The notes under the pieces were generated by a model, which worked only from the letters and a program-made list of their open reading frames with translations, did no database searches and was not told the DNA's origin. 64,000 nt of DNA from an uncultured Roseiflexaceae bacterium (GTDB lineage Bacteria > Chloroflexota > Chloroflexia > Chloroflexales > Roseiflexaceae), in the NCBI GenBank assembly GCA_937988885.1, contig CALKHR010000019.1:1-64000 (forward strand). The letters run 5' to 3'. A program made the position numbers and the translations under genes. Position 1 is the first letter of the stretch. The number at the start of each line of letters is the position of its first letter. Positions 1 through 8,483 of the stretch are shown here, piece after piece.

Positions 1-10
1 GAGCGCTCCT

Positions 11-31
11 CCCACGGCTGAAGCTCGTGGG
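11..31. repeat. Imperfect hairpin resembling an IS200/IS605-type element end
   Basis: CCCACG (11-16) and CGTGGG (26-31) form a 6-bp stem around a 9-nt loop, followed by GCTTCC. The wording resembles the subterminal hairpins found at ends of IS200/IS605 (TnpB-type) elements. No transposase is visible because the window starts here, so this could equally be a chance hairpin. Confidence 0.25.
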
Positions 32-55
32 CTTCCGCGCCTAAAGGTACACTCT

Positions 56-158
56 GTGAAGAATCTCTCCCTCTGATACGGTCTTGAGCGCTTCTCGTCC
101 GCAAATCACACAACGACACTTCATCCCAATCTGTGTCATCTGTGAGATCTGTGGATGG
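56..158. repeat. Dispersed intergenic repeat, copy 1
   Basis: The segment carries GTGAAGAATCTC, then TTGAGCG, and ends in a module reading ATCTGTGAGATCTGTGGAT. The same modules in the same order recur at 60429-60609, and the final module recurs at 13720-13740. It lies immediately 3' of the minus-strand pcaD stop. No coding potential is seen in 1-159. Confidence 0.5.
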
Positions 159-159
159 A

Positions 160-948
160 TCACTCCTCATCCAAGAAGCGCTGAAGCTGCTCGTTGAACG
201 CCTCCGGCTGCTCGACGTTGCTGAGATGCGCGGCGTTCTCGATGACGACCCGCTGGCTGCCGTCGATGGCGGCGTGTAGCTCATTGGCTTGCGCTGGAGT
301 CGTCGATTCGTCGAGCGCGCCGACGAGGATCAGCGTGGGCGCGCTGATGCGCTGGATGTCGCTGCGCAGGTCGGCGTCGCGCAGGGCGGTGCAGCAGGCG
401 GCGTAGCCACGGGCGTCGATGGCGGCGATGGTCGCGCCGAACTCTGCGACGATCTGCGGCTGCTCGGCACGGAATCGCTCGCTGAAGAAGCGCGTCAGCA
501 CCGCATTGGTGACGGCTGCCATGCCTCGCTGCAATACGGCGTCGATGCGCAGTTGCCACAGTTCGACGTTGCCGATCCGAGCGGCGGTGTCGGCCAGGAT
601 GAGCTTGTCGATGCGCTCGGGCGCGTTGATGGCGAGCCATTGCGCGGTGAGGCCACCGAGCGACAGGCCGCAGACGTGCGCGCTGGCGATGTTCAGGTGA
701 TCGAGCAGGGCGAGCAGGTCGTTGCCGAGCCGTGCGACGGTGGGCGAATCTTCGGGTGTGGTGCAGCCCGGGTGGCCCCACATGTTGTAGCGCACAATGC
801 GGTAGTCGGCATCGAGCGCGGCGACTTGCGCATCCCACATGAGCATGTTGGTGCCGAGCGAGTTGATGAACACGAGCGGCGCGCCGTTGGGGTTGCCGTC
901 GATCTGGTAGGTGAGTGTTCGCCCGTCGTTGAGCGTTAGGGTTGGCAT
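160..948 (-). CDS. pcaD: 3-oxoadipate enol-lactonase (PcaD)
   Basis: Alpha/beta hydrolase of 262 residues that hydrolyses beta-ketoadipate enol-lactone to 3-oxoadipate in the protocatechuate branch. The nucleophile elbow GLSLGG places Ser96; Asp213 (GALDES) and His241 (AAHLSN) complete the expected triad. The ATG at 948 is chosen over an upstream in-frame ATG because AGGAAAAC lies just before it and the family starts at the beta-strand TLTLNDG. It is the last gene of the minus-strand aromatic cluster, and no separate promoter is obvious in the 166-nt gap after pcaJ. The adjacent lactone-forming genes (pcaC, pcaGH) support the specific substrate over a generic esterase. Confidence 0.9.
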   Translation of the reverse strand: MPTLTLNDGRTLTYQIDGNPNGAPLVFINSLGTNMLMWDAQVAALDADYRIVRYNMWGHPGCTTPEDSPTVARLGNDLLALLDHLNIASAHVCGLSLGGLTAQWLAINAPERIDKLILADTAARIGNVELWQLRIDAVLQRGMAAVTNAVLTRFFSERFRAEQPQIVAEFGATIAAIDARGYAACCTALRDADLRSDIQRISAPTLILVGALDESTTPAQANELHAAIDGSQRVVIENAAHLSNVEQPEAFNEQLQRFLDEE

Positions 949-1069
949 GGCGTTTTCCTGCTTGTTATGCGTCTCTTGCGATCCGGCGCGAGCGCTGTAG
1001 CGCTGTGCAGCCGCGTGATATGTGTGCCGCGCCCAGGGCATCACGCGGGCATGCTGGTAGGGCGCTGTT

Positions 1070-1108
1070 GCCGCTCAGGCGTTTTTCTTCCCAAAAAACC
1101 TGAGCGGC
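1070..1108 (-). other. Intergenic hairpin between pcaJ and pcaD
   Basis: GCCGCTCAGG (1070-1079) pairs perfectly with CCTGAGCGGC (1099-1108). The stem is extended inwards by T5/A6 tracts. No U-run follows on the minus strand, so it looks more like an mRNA processing, stabilising or attenuating hairpin than a standard intrinsic terminator. Confidence 0.5.
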
Positions 1109-1114
1109 CTGGGC

Positions 1115-1888
1115 TTATGATTTGCTTTGGGCGTGTGCCCGAGCGGTGCGCGCTTGCAGATCGCGCAGCACGCTGAGTTCCTCGTCCGTCGGTGGCGGCG
1201 TGGTTTCGAGCATTTCGGCGAAGCGCACTTGCCAGCCGGTGTTGGCCTGCACTTGCTCGCGGGTGACGCCCGGATGCAGCGCGGTGACGGTCAGTTCCTT
1301 GGTCTGCGGGTCGGGCCGCATGATGCACAGGTCGGTGATCACGAGCGTGGGGCCGAGCGTGCGCAGCCCAAGCCGTTCGCGGTGGTCGCCGCCCTCGCCG
1401 TAGCCGAACGAGGTGATGAAATCGACTTTTTCAACAAAACTGCGGCGGCTCTGCGCCATGACGACGTAGGTTTGGCGGCAGTGGCTGGCGATTTCGGGCG
1501 CGCCGCCGCCACCGGGCAGGCGTACCTTGGGTTTGGCGTAGCTGCCGATCACGCTGGAGTTGATGTTGCCGAATTTGTCGAGCTGCGCGCCGCCCAGGAA
1601 GCCGACCGAGATGCGCCCGCCTTGCAGCCAGTATTGGAACATTTCGGGCACCGAGACGGTGCAGCGGGCCGTCTCGCACAGTTCGGGGTCGCCGATCGAG
1701 AGCGGCAGCACGTCGGGGCGCGTGCCGATGGTGCCCGATTCGTAGATCAGCGTGATGTTGGGCGCGTGAGTGAGCCGAGCCAGGTTGCAGGCTTGCGAGG
1801 GCGCGCCGATGCCGACGAAGCAGACATCGTCGTTGGTGAGCGTGCGGGCGGCGGCGACGGCCATCATTTCTTGGGTAGTGTAGGTCAT
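1115..1888 (-). CDS. pcaJ: 3-oxoadipate CoA-transferase subunit B (PcaJ)
   Basis: Beta subunit (257 residues) of a family I CoA-transferase that moves CoA from succinyl-CoA to 3-oxoadipate. Glu50 in the YESG context corresponds to the catalytic glutamate that forms the thioester intermediate, and a GGGG oxyanion motif follows (LPGGGGAP). Its ATG overlaps the TGA of pcaI by 4 nt (ATGA), indicating translational coupling of the two subunits. By sequence alone it could be a glutaconate-type transferase, because these subfamilies are close. The position between pcaGH and pcaD argues for 3-oxoadipate. Confidence 0.85.
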   Translation of the reverse strand: MTYTTQEMMAVAAARTLTNDDVCFVGIGAPSQACNLARLTHAPNITLIYESGTIGTRPDVLPLSIGDPELCETARCTVSVPEMFQYWLQGGRISVGFLGGAQLDKFGNINSSVIGSYAKPKVRLPGGGGAPEIASHCRQTYVVMAQSRRSFVEKVDFITSFGYGEGGDHRERLGLRTLGPTLVITDLCIMRPDPQTKELTVTALHPGVTREQVQANTGWQVRFAEMLETTPPPTDEELSVLRDLQARTARAHAQSKS

Positions 1889-2700
1889 GCGCTCCTCCCA
1901 CGGACGTGTTGGTCGATCCAGGCGTTGAAGCTCTCGCGGTCGCGGGCGATGGCGTCCCAGGCAGTGTAGAAGGCGTTGTCGCGCCCGTAGTAGCCTTGTG
2001 CGTAGGACGGATGCGCGCCGTGTGGGGCGTGCGCGATCGCGCTGATGGTCCAGTGCGGCAGGATGCAGCTATTGACGCTCGGTGCGCGCAGGTCATCGAC
2101 GATCTCTTCGACGGTGACGAGCGCTTGTCTGGCGGCCAGCACCACCTCCTTCTGCACGCCGATGATGCCCTCCAGCAGCACGTTGCCCTCGCGGTCGGCC
2201 CGCTGCGCGTGGATGATCGCGAGATCGGGGCGCAGCGCGGGCACGGCGGCCAGTTGCTCACCAGTGAACGGGCAGGTGACGCTGCGGATATTCGGGTTGT
2301 GATGCACCAGATCGGAGCCGAGGTAGCCCCGGAAGATCGCGCAGGGCAGCCCCGCCGCGCCCGCGTGGTAGGCGTTGGCCATGGCGGCGTGGCTGTGCTC
2401 CTCCAGTTCGATCGGGTTGGGCCAGCCGTTCTCGACGGCGTCGCGCAGGCGGTGCAGCGAGCCGACGCCCGGATTGCCGCCCCATGAGAAGATCAGCTTG
2501 CGCACGCAGCCCGTGCCGATCATCTGGTCGTAGATCAGGTCGGGCGTCATACGGATCAGCGTGAGATCACGGCGGCCCTGCCGGATGATCTCGTGCCCGG
2601 CGGCGAAGGGGATCAAGTGTGTGAAGCCCTCCAGCGCGAGGCTCATTCCGTCGTGGACGTATTCGGCGATTGCGTCTGCGAGCGAGAGAAACCGTGGCAT
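1885..2700 (-). CDS. pcaI: 3-oxoadipate CoA-transferase subunit A (PcaI)
   Basis: Alpha subunit (271 residues) of the heteromeric CoA-transferase. It shows the family I alpha pattern: an N-terminal segment with HDGMSLALEGF, then LTLIRMTPDL and the glycine-rich FSWGGNPGVGS region that contributes to CoA binding. Its ATG (2698-2700) shares one base with the TAA of pcaG (TAATG), and its own stop overlaps pcaJ, so pcaG-pcaI-pcaJ are tightly coupled. The next pathway enzyme, the beta-ketoadipyl-CoA thiolase PcaF, is not in the window. Confidence 0.85.
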   Translation of the reverse strand: MPRFLSLADAIAEYVHDGMSLALEGFTHLIPFAAGHEIIRQGRRDLTLIRMTPDLIYDQMIGTGCVRKLIFSWGGNPGVGSLHRLRDAVENGWPNPIELEEHSHAAMANAYHAGAAGLPCAIFRGYLGSDLVHHNPNIRSVTCPFTGEQLAAVPALRPDLAIIHAQRADREGNVLLEGIIGVQKEVVLAARQALVTVEEIVDDLRAPSVNSCILPHWTISAIAHAPHGAHPSYAQGYYGRDNAFYTAWDAIARDRESFNAWIDQHVRGRSA

Positions 2701-3305
2701 TAGGGTGCTCCGAGTATGAAGTTTAGGAAGGCCGTTTCGCCAGCGCCTTGCAGAATAATGTCGAAATGATACACGATGATGCCGTTCTGTGATGCGGGTT
2801 GAGCGATCAGTGTTCTGCGACGGTCGGCGGGGACGCGCTGCAAGATGGGATCAGACTCGGTGTCGGCCTCATCGGCGAAGTAGAGCCGCGTGTACAGGTG
2901 GTTGAGCAGGCCGCGCCCAAACACGCTGAAGCTGATGTGCGGCGCTTGCATGCTGTCCTTGGCGTACGGCACGCGCCCGGGCTTGATCGTCTCGAACCAG
3001 AAACTGCCGTCCTCTGCGGTGGCGGTGCGTCCGAAGCCGATGAAGTTCGGGTCGAGCGGCAGGTCGTGGCGGGTGTCGCTGGGGTGGTTGTAACGTCCGG
3101 CGGCGTTGGCCTGCCAGATCTCGACCATGGCATCGGGCACACCCACGCCGTCGCCGTCGAGCACGCGGCCCTCGATGCGGATGCGCTGTCCGGCGGTGCT
3201 ATCGTCTACCAGCTTCGTGATCGCGATGTCGTTGCGGATCAGGGCATCGTGAAAGAACGGGCCGACCGTCTGCGAGGCAGTGAGCGCGTAGGAAGTTTTG
3301 TACAT
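2700..3305 (-). CDS. pcaG: Protocatechuate 3,4-dioxygenase alpha subunit (PcaG)
   Basis: Alpha subunit (201 residues) of the intradiol ring-cleavage dioxygenase that converts protocatechuate to 3-carboxy-cis,cis-muconate. It has the intradiol fold signatures TVGPFFH, EIWQANAAGRYNH and DPNFIGFGR. The C-terminal iron-ligand segment of the beta chain is not preserved (APHISFSVFG in place of the HIH pair), as expected for a non-catalytic alpha chain. It starts 9 nt after pcaH and ends overlapping pcaI by one base. Both subunits are intact, so an active alpha-beta oligomer is expected in the cytoplasm. Confidence 0.92.
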   Translation of the reverse strand: MYKTSYALTASQTVGPFFHDALIRNDIAITKLVDDSTAGQRIRIEGRVLDGDGVGVPDAMVEIWQANAAGRYNHPSDTRHDLPLDPNFIGFGRTATAEDGSFWFETIKPGRVPYAKDSMQAPHISFSVFGRGLLNHLYTRLYFADEADTESDPILQRVPADRRRTLIAQPASQNGIIVYHFDIILQGAGETAFLNFILGAP

Positions 3306-3314
3306 CGTGCACCC

Positions 3315-4028
3315 CTAGTTTTCGAAAGGTGTGGCAAACGGCCCACCGAGTACGATATCCCAACGCCAGCCGAGCGCCCATTCTGGTTCGGAGACGGTAT
3401 GGTCGTAGCTGGCGATCAAGCGTTTGCCGGCTTCGGCGGGCACGCTGTTGAAGATCGGGTCTTGGAAGAAGAGAGGATCGTCTTGGAAGTACATCTGCGT
3501 GATCAGCCGCGTCGTCCAATTGCTGCCGAACAGCGAGAAGTGGATGTGCGCTGGTCGCCAGGCGTTCGGGTGATTCTTCCAGGGATACGCGCCCGGACGC
3601 ACCGTCAGGAAGCGGTAATTGCCGTCTTGATCGGTTTTGCAGCGGCCAATCCCCAGGAAGTTCGGGTCGAGCGGGCCGGGCCACTGATCGCGTTTGTGGA
3701 CGTATCGTCCAGCCGCGTTGGCCTGCCAGATCTCGATCAGCAGGTTGGGCTGTGGGTTGCCCTCCGCATCGAGCACGCGGCCCGTGACGATGATGCGCTG
3801 GCCGATCGCTTCGCCGCCTGTGCCCGCGTTGCGGGTGAGGTCGGCATCCTCGGGGACGACAGCGCTGAGTTGTGGGCCAGGGCCGGTCAACTCCGAGAGC
3901 GTCATCGGCACGTCGATGAGCGGCAGGCCGGGCGCTCGCTTGATGGTGGAGCGGTAGGCTTCGTAGAGGAAGGGCGGGAAGATCGTGGCATCTCCGCGCA
4001 CGATGTCTCCGATTGTGATAGCGCTCAT
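3315..4028 (-). CDS. pcaH: Protocatechuate 3,4-dioxygenase beta subunit (PcaH)
   Basis: Catalytic beta subunit, 237 residues. The four ferric-iron ligands are visible with exact family spacing: Tyr109 (GRYVH), Tyr148 (GAYPW, +39), His161 and His163 (AHIHFS, +13 and +15 from Tyr148). Arg158, at +10 from Tyr148, matches the active-site arginine. The ATG at 4028 overlaps the pcaC stop by 4 nt; a longer upstream reading frame runs through pcaC and is ignored. It cleaves protocatechuate made by the PobA encoded three genes upstream. Confidence 0.95.
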   Translation of the reverse strand: MSAITIGDIVRGDATIFPPFLYEAYRSTIKRAPGLPLIDVPMTLSELTGPGPQLSAVVPEDADLTRNAGTGGEAIGQRIIVTGRVLDAEGNPQPNLLIEIWQANAAGRYVHKRDQWPGPLDPNFLGIGRCKTDQDGNYRFLTVRPGAYPWKNHPNAWRPAHIHFSLFGSNWTTRLITQMYFQDDPLFFQDPIFNSVPAEAGKRLIASYDHTVSEPEWALGWRWDIVLGGPFATPFEN

Positions 4029-4429
4029 GGCTGTTCCTCCGTCTGCTGTGATTGCTCGTGTTGGGGTGTTTCGGCGAATATCGTTTTGGCGAGCGCGATG
4101 GCGCTGTTGGCGGCGGGCACGCCTGCGTAGACGGCCACGTGCATCAGCGCTTCGCGGATCTGTTCGGGTGTGGCGCCCGTGCGCTCGGTGGCGCGCAGGT
4201 GCAGGCCGAGTTCTTCGTGGCGGCCCAGCGCCGCGAGAATGGCGATGGTGATCAGGCTGCGGGTCGGTCGGTCGAGCGTGTCGTTGGCCCACAGCGTGCC
4301 CCAGGCCGTCTCGGTAATGAACTGCTGGAAGGGCGCATCGAAGTCGGTTTTGCGGGCTTCGGCGCGGTCCACATGCGCATCGCCCAGCACTTCGCGGCGG
4401 GTTCGCATGCCTTGTTCGTAGCGATCCAT
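4025..4429 (-). CDS. pcaC: 4-carboxymuconolactone decarboxylase (PcaC)
   Basis: Small all-helical AhpD/CMD-fold protein of 134 residues, the usual size for stand-alone PcaC. It decarboxylates 4-carboxymuconolactone to beta-ketoadipate enol-lactone, the PcaD substrate. Family motifs include WGTLWANDTLDRPTRSLI and the helix LGRHEELGLHLRA. The start at 4429 has GAGGAG upstream. PcaB (3-carboxymuconate cycloisomerase), which should act between PcaGH and PcaC, is not encoded next to it or elsewhere in the window. There is no PcaD/PcaC fusion (PcaL); pcaD lies separately at the cluster end. Confidence 0.9.
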   Translation of the reverse strand: MDRYEQGMRTRREVLGDAHVDRAEARKTDFDAPFQQFITETAWGTLWANDTLDRPTRSLITIAILAALGRHEELGLHLRATERTGATPEQIREALMHVAVYAGVPAANSAIALAKTIFAETPQHEQSQQTEEQP

Positions 4430-4446
4430 AGCGGCTCCTCGGTGCG

Positions 4447-5625
4447 CTAGATGATGGTCGCCAGGCCGACGTAGTTCTCGGCGAGGCTGGTGGCGGCGGC
4501 GCGCGAAGTGACGGTGTAGCGTAACTGCGAGATCTGTAGGTGATGCTGGAAGCCGTCGTGATCGGGGAAACGGTGCAGCATGCTGGTCATCCACCACGAG
4601 AAGTGCTCGGCCCGCCAGACGCGGCGCAGACAGTTCTGCGAGTAGGCGGCCAGTTGCCGATCGTCGTTTTGGTGATAGTGGGCGGCCAGCGCTTCGCCGA
4701 GCACGTGCACATCGGCGATCGCCAGGTTCATGCCCTTCGCGCCGGTCGGTGGCACGGTGTGCGCGGCGTCTCCCGCCAGGAAGAGCCGTCCATACTGCAT
4801 CGGCTCGGCCACAAAGCTGCGGAAGGTCGTGATGCTGCGCTCGAAGATCGGGCCGTCGTTGATCGGCACGCTGTCGCGCAGATCGAGGCGCTTGTGCAAC
4901 TCACTCCAGATGCGGTCGTCGGACCACTGTTCGAGGCGGTCGTCGATCGGGCACTGCAAGTAGAGGCGGCTCACGGTGGGCGAGCGCATGCTCTGCAGGG
5001 CGAACCCGTCGGAGTGGTAGGCGTAGATCAGTTCGTCGCTGGCGGGCGCGGCGTGCGCCAAAATGCCGAGCCAGGCGAACGGGTAGAAGCGCTGGTAGAT
5101 GTTGATGGCGTGCTCGGGGATGCTGGGGCGCGAGATGCCATGAAAGCCATCGCAGCCAGCAATATAATCGCAAACCAGTTCGTGCTCGACACCCTCGTGA
5201 ATGTAGCGAACCGTCGGTTTTTCCTCATCGAGATCGTGCAGCGTCACATCTTCGACTTCGAACAGAATTGGGCCGCCGTGGGCGAGCCGCGCGGCGATCA
5301 GATCTTTGACGACTTCCTGCTGGCCGTAGACGGTGATGCTGCGCCCGCCCGTCAGTTCGTGCATATTGATGCGATGGCGTTCGCCCTCGAATTGCAGGTG
5401 GATACCGTGGTGGGTCAGACCTTCGCGCTGCAAGCGTTCGTCGAGTCCGAGCGTATGCAACAGATCAACAACGCTTTGCTCAAGCACTCCGGCACGGACA
5501 CGCTGCTCCACATAGGCGCGGTCGCGGTGTTCGAGCACAATCGATTCGATGCCGCGTTGGTGGAGCAGATGGGCGAGTGTTAGCCCGGCAGGGCCAGCAC
5601 CGATGATGGCAACCTGTGTTCGCAT
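4447..5625 (-). CDS. pobA: 4-hydroxybenzoate 3-monooxygenase (PobA)
   Basis: Group A flavoprotein monooxygenase, 392 residues, converting 4-hydroxybenzoate to protocatechuate with NADPH and O2. FAD motifs are clear: GxGxxG at 9-14 (GAGPAG), the DG motif near 159 (CDGFHG) and the GD motif at 285-286 (LAGDAAHT). Residue positions known as functional in Pseudomonas PHBH all carry the expected residue at the same number: Tyr201, Ser212, Arg214, Arg220, Pro293, Asn300 and Tyr385. The ATG at 5625 is preceded by GAGGTG. It links the upstream cre-like steps, whose product would be 4-hydroxybenzoate, to the pca genes downstream. Confidence 0.96.
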   Translation of the reverse strand: MRTQVAIIGAGPAGLTLAHLLHQRGIESIVLEHRDRAYVEQRVRAGVLEQSVVDLLHTLGLDERLQREGLTHHGIHLQFEGERHRINMHELTGGRSITVYGQQEVVKDLIAARLAHGGPILFEVEDVTLHDLDEEKPTVRYIHEGVEHELVCDYIAGCDGFHGISRPSIPEHAINIYQRFYPFAWLGILAHAAPASDELIYAYHSDGFALQSMRSPTVSRLYLQCPIDDRLEQWSDDRIWSELHKRLDLRDSVPINDGPIFERSITTFRSFVAEPMQYGRLFLAGDAAHTVPPTGAKGMNLAIADVHVLGEALAAHYHQNDDRQLAAYSQNCLRRVWRAEHFSWWMTSMLHRFPDHDGFQHHLQISQLRYTVTSRAAATSLAENYVGLATII

Positions 5626-5669
5626 GGGGCACCTCTCACAGTTTTATGTGGTCTGATTCCGCACCAACT

Positions 5670-6431
5670 TCAGATAAATTGCCGTCCTCCATCGACAATG
5701 AGCGTCTGCCCTGTGATGAAGTCGCTCGCTGATGAAGCGAAAAAGAGCGCGGCTCCAACGATGTCGTCGGCATAGGCGGCTCGCTTGATCGCGCCTCGAT
5801 TCACGCCGTAGCTTGCTGCGTCCTCGATCAGCCCCAGGCTAGCATCGGTGAGCGTGAAGCCCGGCGCGAGCGCGTTGACGGTGATGCCATAGTCGCCTGC
5901 TTCGCGGGCCATCGAGCGGGTGAGAGCGATAATGGCTCCTTTTGAGGCGACATAATGTGCCCACAAGGGCGAACCGCTGAAAACCGTGGCAGAAGTGATG
6001 TTGATAATCTTACCACGTCTGTGCTGTTGCATGGTCGGAAAAACTGCTTTGGCGCACAACCATGTGCCTTTGAGATTGACGCGCAGAACGCGTTCCCACT
6101 CGTTCTCGTCGAGTTCCCAAAATGGGCGGCGCTCTAATCCGGCGTAGATCGCCGCGTTGTTGATGAGGATGTCGATCGTGCCGCCCCATTCGACCGCTTT
6201 TGCTGCCATCGCGGCGGTTTCGTCGGCACTGCTGACATCGACGGTGACGGCCAGTGCGCGCCCGCCCTGCTCCTGCACAAGATCGGCGGTGGCTTGTGCG
6301 CCCTGCGCATCGCGATCGGCGAGCACCATGTGGGCACCCGCATCCGCGAAGGCGAGCGCGAAGGCGCGCCCGAGGCCACCCGCGGCCCCGGTGATGATGG
6401 CGACCTGTCCATCGAGGCGGTTAGCGTTCAT
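5670..6431 (-). CDS. Short-chain dehydrogenase, candidate 4-hydroxybenzyl alcohol dehydrogenase
   Basis: Classical SDR of 253 residues: TGAAGGLG cofactor loop, LINNA strand, and a Ser-Tyr-Lys triad in NITSATVF and YVASK. Asp after the second beta strand (VLADRD) favours NAD over NADP. Its start overlaps the end of the HD protein gene by 11 nt with AGGAG inside that gene, so the two are coupled. Placement between HD phosphohydrolases, an aldehyde dehydrogenase and pobA suggests oxidation of a 4-hydroxybenzyl alcohol. This is inference from context, and sequence alone only supports an SDR oxidoreductase. Confidence 0.8.
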   Translation of the reverse strand: MNANRLDGQVAIITGAAGGLGRAFALAFADAGAHMVLADRDAQGAQATADLVQEQGGRALAVTVDVSSADETAAMAAKAVEWGGTIDILINNAAIYAGLERRPFWELDENEWERVLRVNLKGTWLCAKAVFPTMQQHRRGKIINITSATVFSGSPLWAHYVASKGAIIALTRSMAREAGDYGITVNALAPGFTLTDASLGLIEDAASYGVNRGAIKRAAYADDIVGAALFFASSASDFITGQTLIVDGGRQFI

Positions 6432-7020
6432 CGTCGGCTTGCTCCTGATAATGACGGCGTGTTGCCGCGAGTATACTACGCGCCAAGATGTTGCCCTGTT
6501 CCGTCAACATCCATTCGTCGATCTTCGAGCCGACGTACTCCATAAACGGGATCGGCTGCTTGTTGACCCAGCGGTGGCAGATGCGCACGCCACTCAGGGT
6601 GAAGCGCCACAGTTTGTCGGCATCCTTCACGATCGCGTCGTTGAGCGAGAGCGCGAAGGTGCGGCTATCGTGTCCATCGATGATCTGCTGAATCTCGCGG
6701 ATTTTATGCGGGGCATAGTTGATGCTGCTCAACAACTCGCCTGCCCATTGTGCGCCGCGTTGCTCGTGAATCCGTGTGATATCGCCATCCCAGCCGTTCG
6801 GCGAGCCTGCGATTCCCTGCATTTGCGTTTCGGTGGGCAGGCCGAAGTAGCCGATATCGTGCAGCAGGATGGCGGGCAGCACCACCGATTCGTCGGCGGC
6901 GGGGTAGTGGGTCAGCAGTTGTTGGGCGAGCGCATACGATTCGGGCATATGCACTTCGCCGGAGCGTGTGTGCCAGTATGGCTCGGCGAGCGCGTAGATC
7001 TGGTCGTAAATGGTTTCCAT
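6421..7020 (-). CDS. HD-domain phosphohydrolase, CreD-like, copy 1
   Basis: HD-superfamily protein of 199 residues. Metal-binding candidates are His24, His54-Asp55 (LLHDIG), His85 (IHEQRG), His117-Asp118 (DGHDSR) and Asp133/Asp135 (KDADK). It is clearly paralogous to the product of 8484-9077, sharing LHEQ/IHEQ, IIDGHD and DADKLWRFT. In the Corynebacterium 4-cresol pathway a phosphohydrolase (CreD) removes phosphate from 4-hydroxybenzyl phosphate; the neighbourhood makes that the best guess here. It lies 21 nt downstream of the aldehyde dehydrogenase gene and overlaps the SDR. Confidence 0.75.
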   Translation of the reverse strand: METIYDQIYALAEPYWHTRSGEVHMPESYALAQQLLTHYPAADESVVLPAILLHDIGYFGLPTETQMQGIAGSPNGWDGDITRIHEQRGAQWAGELLSSINYAPHKIREIQQIIDGHDSRTFALSLNDAIVKDADKLWRFTLSGVRICHRWVNKQPIPFMEYVGSKIDEWMLTEQGNILARSILAATRRHYQEQADDER

Positions 7021-7041
7021 GGCTTTCCAAGGGCCGAATCG

Positions 7042-8472
7042 CTACAGGCCCAGGTAGATTGATTTGAGTTCCAGGTATTCATCGAGGCCGTAGCGCGATT
7101 TTTCGCGCCCGATCCCGCTCTCCTTCATGCCGCCGAATGGCACCAGATGGTACGAGCGGTGGATGTTATTGACCCACACCGAGCCGACTTCGAGCGATTC
7201 GGCGGCCCGCAAGGCCACGGCGGTGTTGCGGCTGAACACGTAGCCCGCCAAGCCGTAGGGCGAGTCGTTCGCCAGCGCGATCGCCTGCTCCAAGCTATCG
7301 ACGGGCATAATGCCCACCACTGGCCCGAACGTTTCCTCGGTCATAATCGCCATCCTGTGGTCGGTGTCGGCCAGTATGGTCGGCGGGAAAAAGTAGCCCT
7401 GTTCATAGCGCTCGCCGTGCAGGCGCGCCCCGCCGCAGACCAGCCGAGCGCCCTTGGCCAGCGCGTCGGCCACGTGCCGCTCGCTGTTGCGGAAGATGTT
7501 GGCGTTGATCAGTGGGCCAAGCTGCGTGTTCGGGTCGAGCCCATCTCCCACCACCAGTTTCTCGGCCCCGGCGGCGATGCGCGCAACCACCGTATCGTAC
7601 ACGCCGCGCTGCGCGTAGATGCGGTTGACGCGGTAGCAGAACTGCCCGCTGTTGGCGAAGGCGTGGCGCACCAGGGCGGGAATGGCGGTATCGAGATCGG
7701 CGTCGTCGCAGATGATCGCCGGGCACTGCCCGCCCATCTCCAGCGTGATGCGTTTGGCGGTGGCCGCCGCCAACGCGGCGATGTGTTTGCCCGTGGCGCT
7801 GCTGCCCGTGAAGGCGATCTTGCGGGGGAGCGGGTGCATCACGAGCGCGGTGCCAAGATCGGCCCCAGTGCCCGTGACGACGTTGAACACACCGGGTGGC
7901 AGCCCCGCCGCGCTGAACAACTCCGCCAGGCGCAGCGTGGTGAGCGGCGTATCCTCGGCGGGCTTGGCGACCACCGTGCAGCCCGTCACCAGCGCCGCAC
8001 CCAGCTTGAAGGTCAGCAGCGTGATCGGGTAGTTGAAGGGCGCGATCGCCACCACCACGCCGACCGGCTCCTTGACGACCATCACGCGCTCGTCTGGCTC
8101 GCCGATCATCGGCATCTCGCCGCGCAGCCGCAAGCCCTCTTCGGCGTAGTAGTCGAGCAACTCCGCCGAGCGCTCGATCTCCTGTTGGCTGCCCGCGAGC
8201 GAGCGGCCCAGTTCGAGCGTAAGCAGGTAGGCCAGTTCTTTGGCGTGCTCCCGCATCGTGGCAGCGCAGGCCTTCTGGATCGCGACCCGCTTGGCGGTGG
8301 GAGTGCGGCGCCAGGTGGAAAAGGCAGCCGCCGCCGCGTTGATCGCTCGGTCGGCATCGGCGGCGGTGCCAGCGGGCACGCTATCGATCAGCGCACTTGT
8401 GGAGGGGTTGCGCACCTCGATCCGCGCTGTGCCGCTCGATTCGCACCATGCCCCGTTGATAAAATGCTCCAT
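7042..8472 (-). CDS. NAD(P)-dependent aldehyde dehydrogenase, candidate 4-hydroxybenzaldehyde dehydrogenase
   Basis: Full-length ALDH of 476 residues. The catalytic set is present: Asn147 (APFNYP), Glu245 (LEMGGQ) and Cys279 (SGQFCYR), with the cofactor loop FTGSSATGK. The C-terminal GREKSRYGLDEYLE pattern is typical of succinate-semialdehyde and aromatic aldehyde dehydrogenases. An ATG at 8472 follows AAGGGAAA. Flanked on both sides by HD phosphohydrolase genes and upstream of pobA, it most likely oxidises 4-hydroxybenzaldehyde to 4-hydroxybenzoate (the CreC role). The exact substrate cannot be read from sequence. Confidence 0.88.
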   Translation of the reverse strand: MEHFINGAWCESSGTARIEVRNPSTSALIDSVPAGTAADADRAINAAAAAFSTWRRTPTAKRVAIQKACAATMREHAKELAYLLTLELGRSLAGSQQEIERSAELLDYYAEEGLRLRGEMPMIGEPDERVMVVKEPVGVVVAIAPFNYPITLLTFKLGAALVTGCTVVAKPAEDTPLTTLRLAELFSAAGLPPGVFNVVTGTGADLGTALVMHPLPRKIAFTGSSATGKHIAALAAATAKRITLEMGGQCPAIICDDADLDTAIPALVRHAFANSGQFCYRVNRIYAQRGVYDTVVARIAAGAEKLVVGDGLDPNTQLGPLINANIFRNSERHVADALAKGARLVCGGARLHGERYEQGYFFPPTILADTDHRMAIMTEETFGPVVGIMPVDSLEQAIALANDSPYGLAGYVFSRNTAVALRAAESLEVGSVWVNNIHRSYHLVPFGGMKESGIGREKSRYGLDEYLELKSIYLGL

Positions 8473-8483
8473 CGCTGTTTCCC

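Noticed and set aside
2799..4130. Long antisense open frame across pcaGH
   Set aside because: It is the high-GC mirror of verified dioxygenase genes and has no recognisable domain or SD. The same applies to antisense frames at 7147-8763, 11949-13433, 31782-33191 and 40847-42757.
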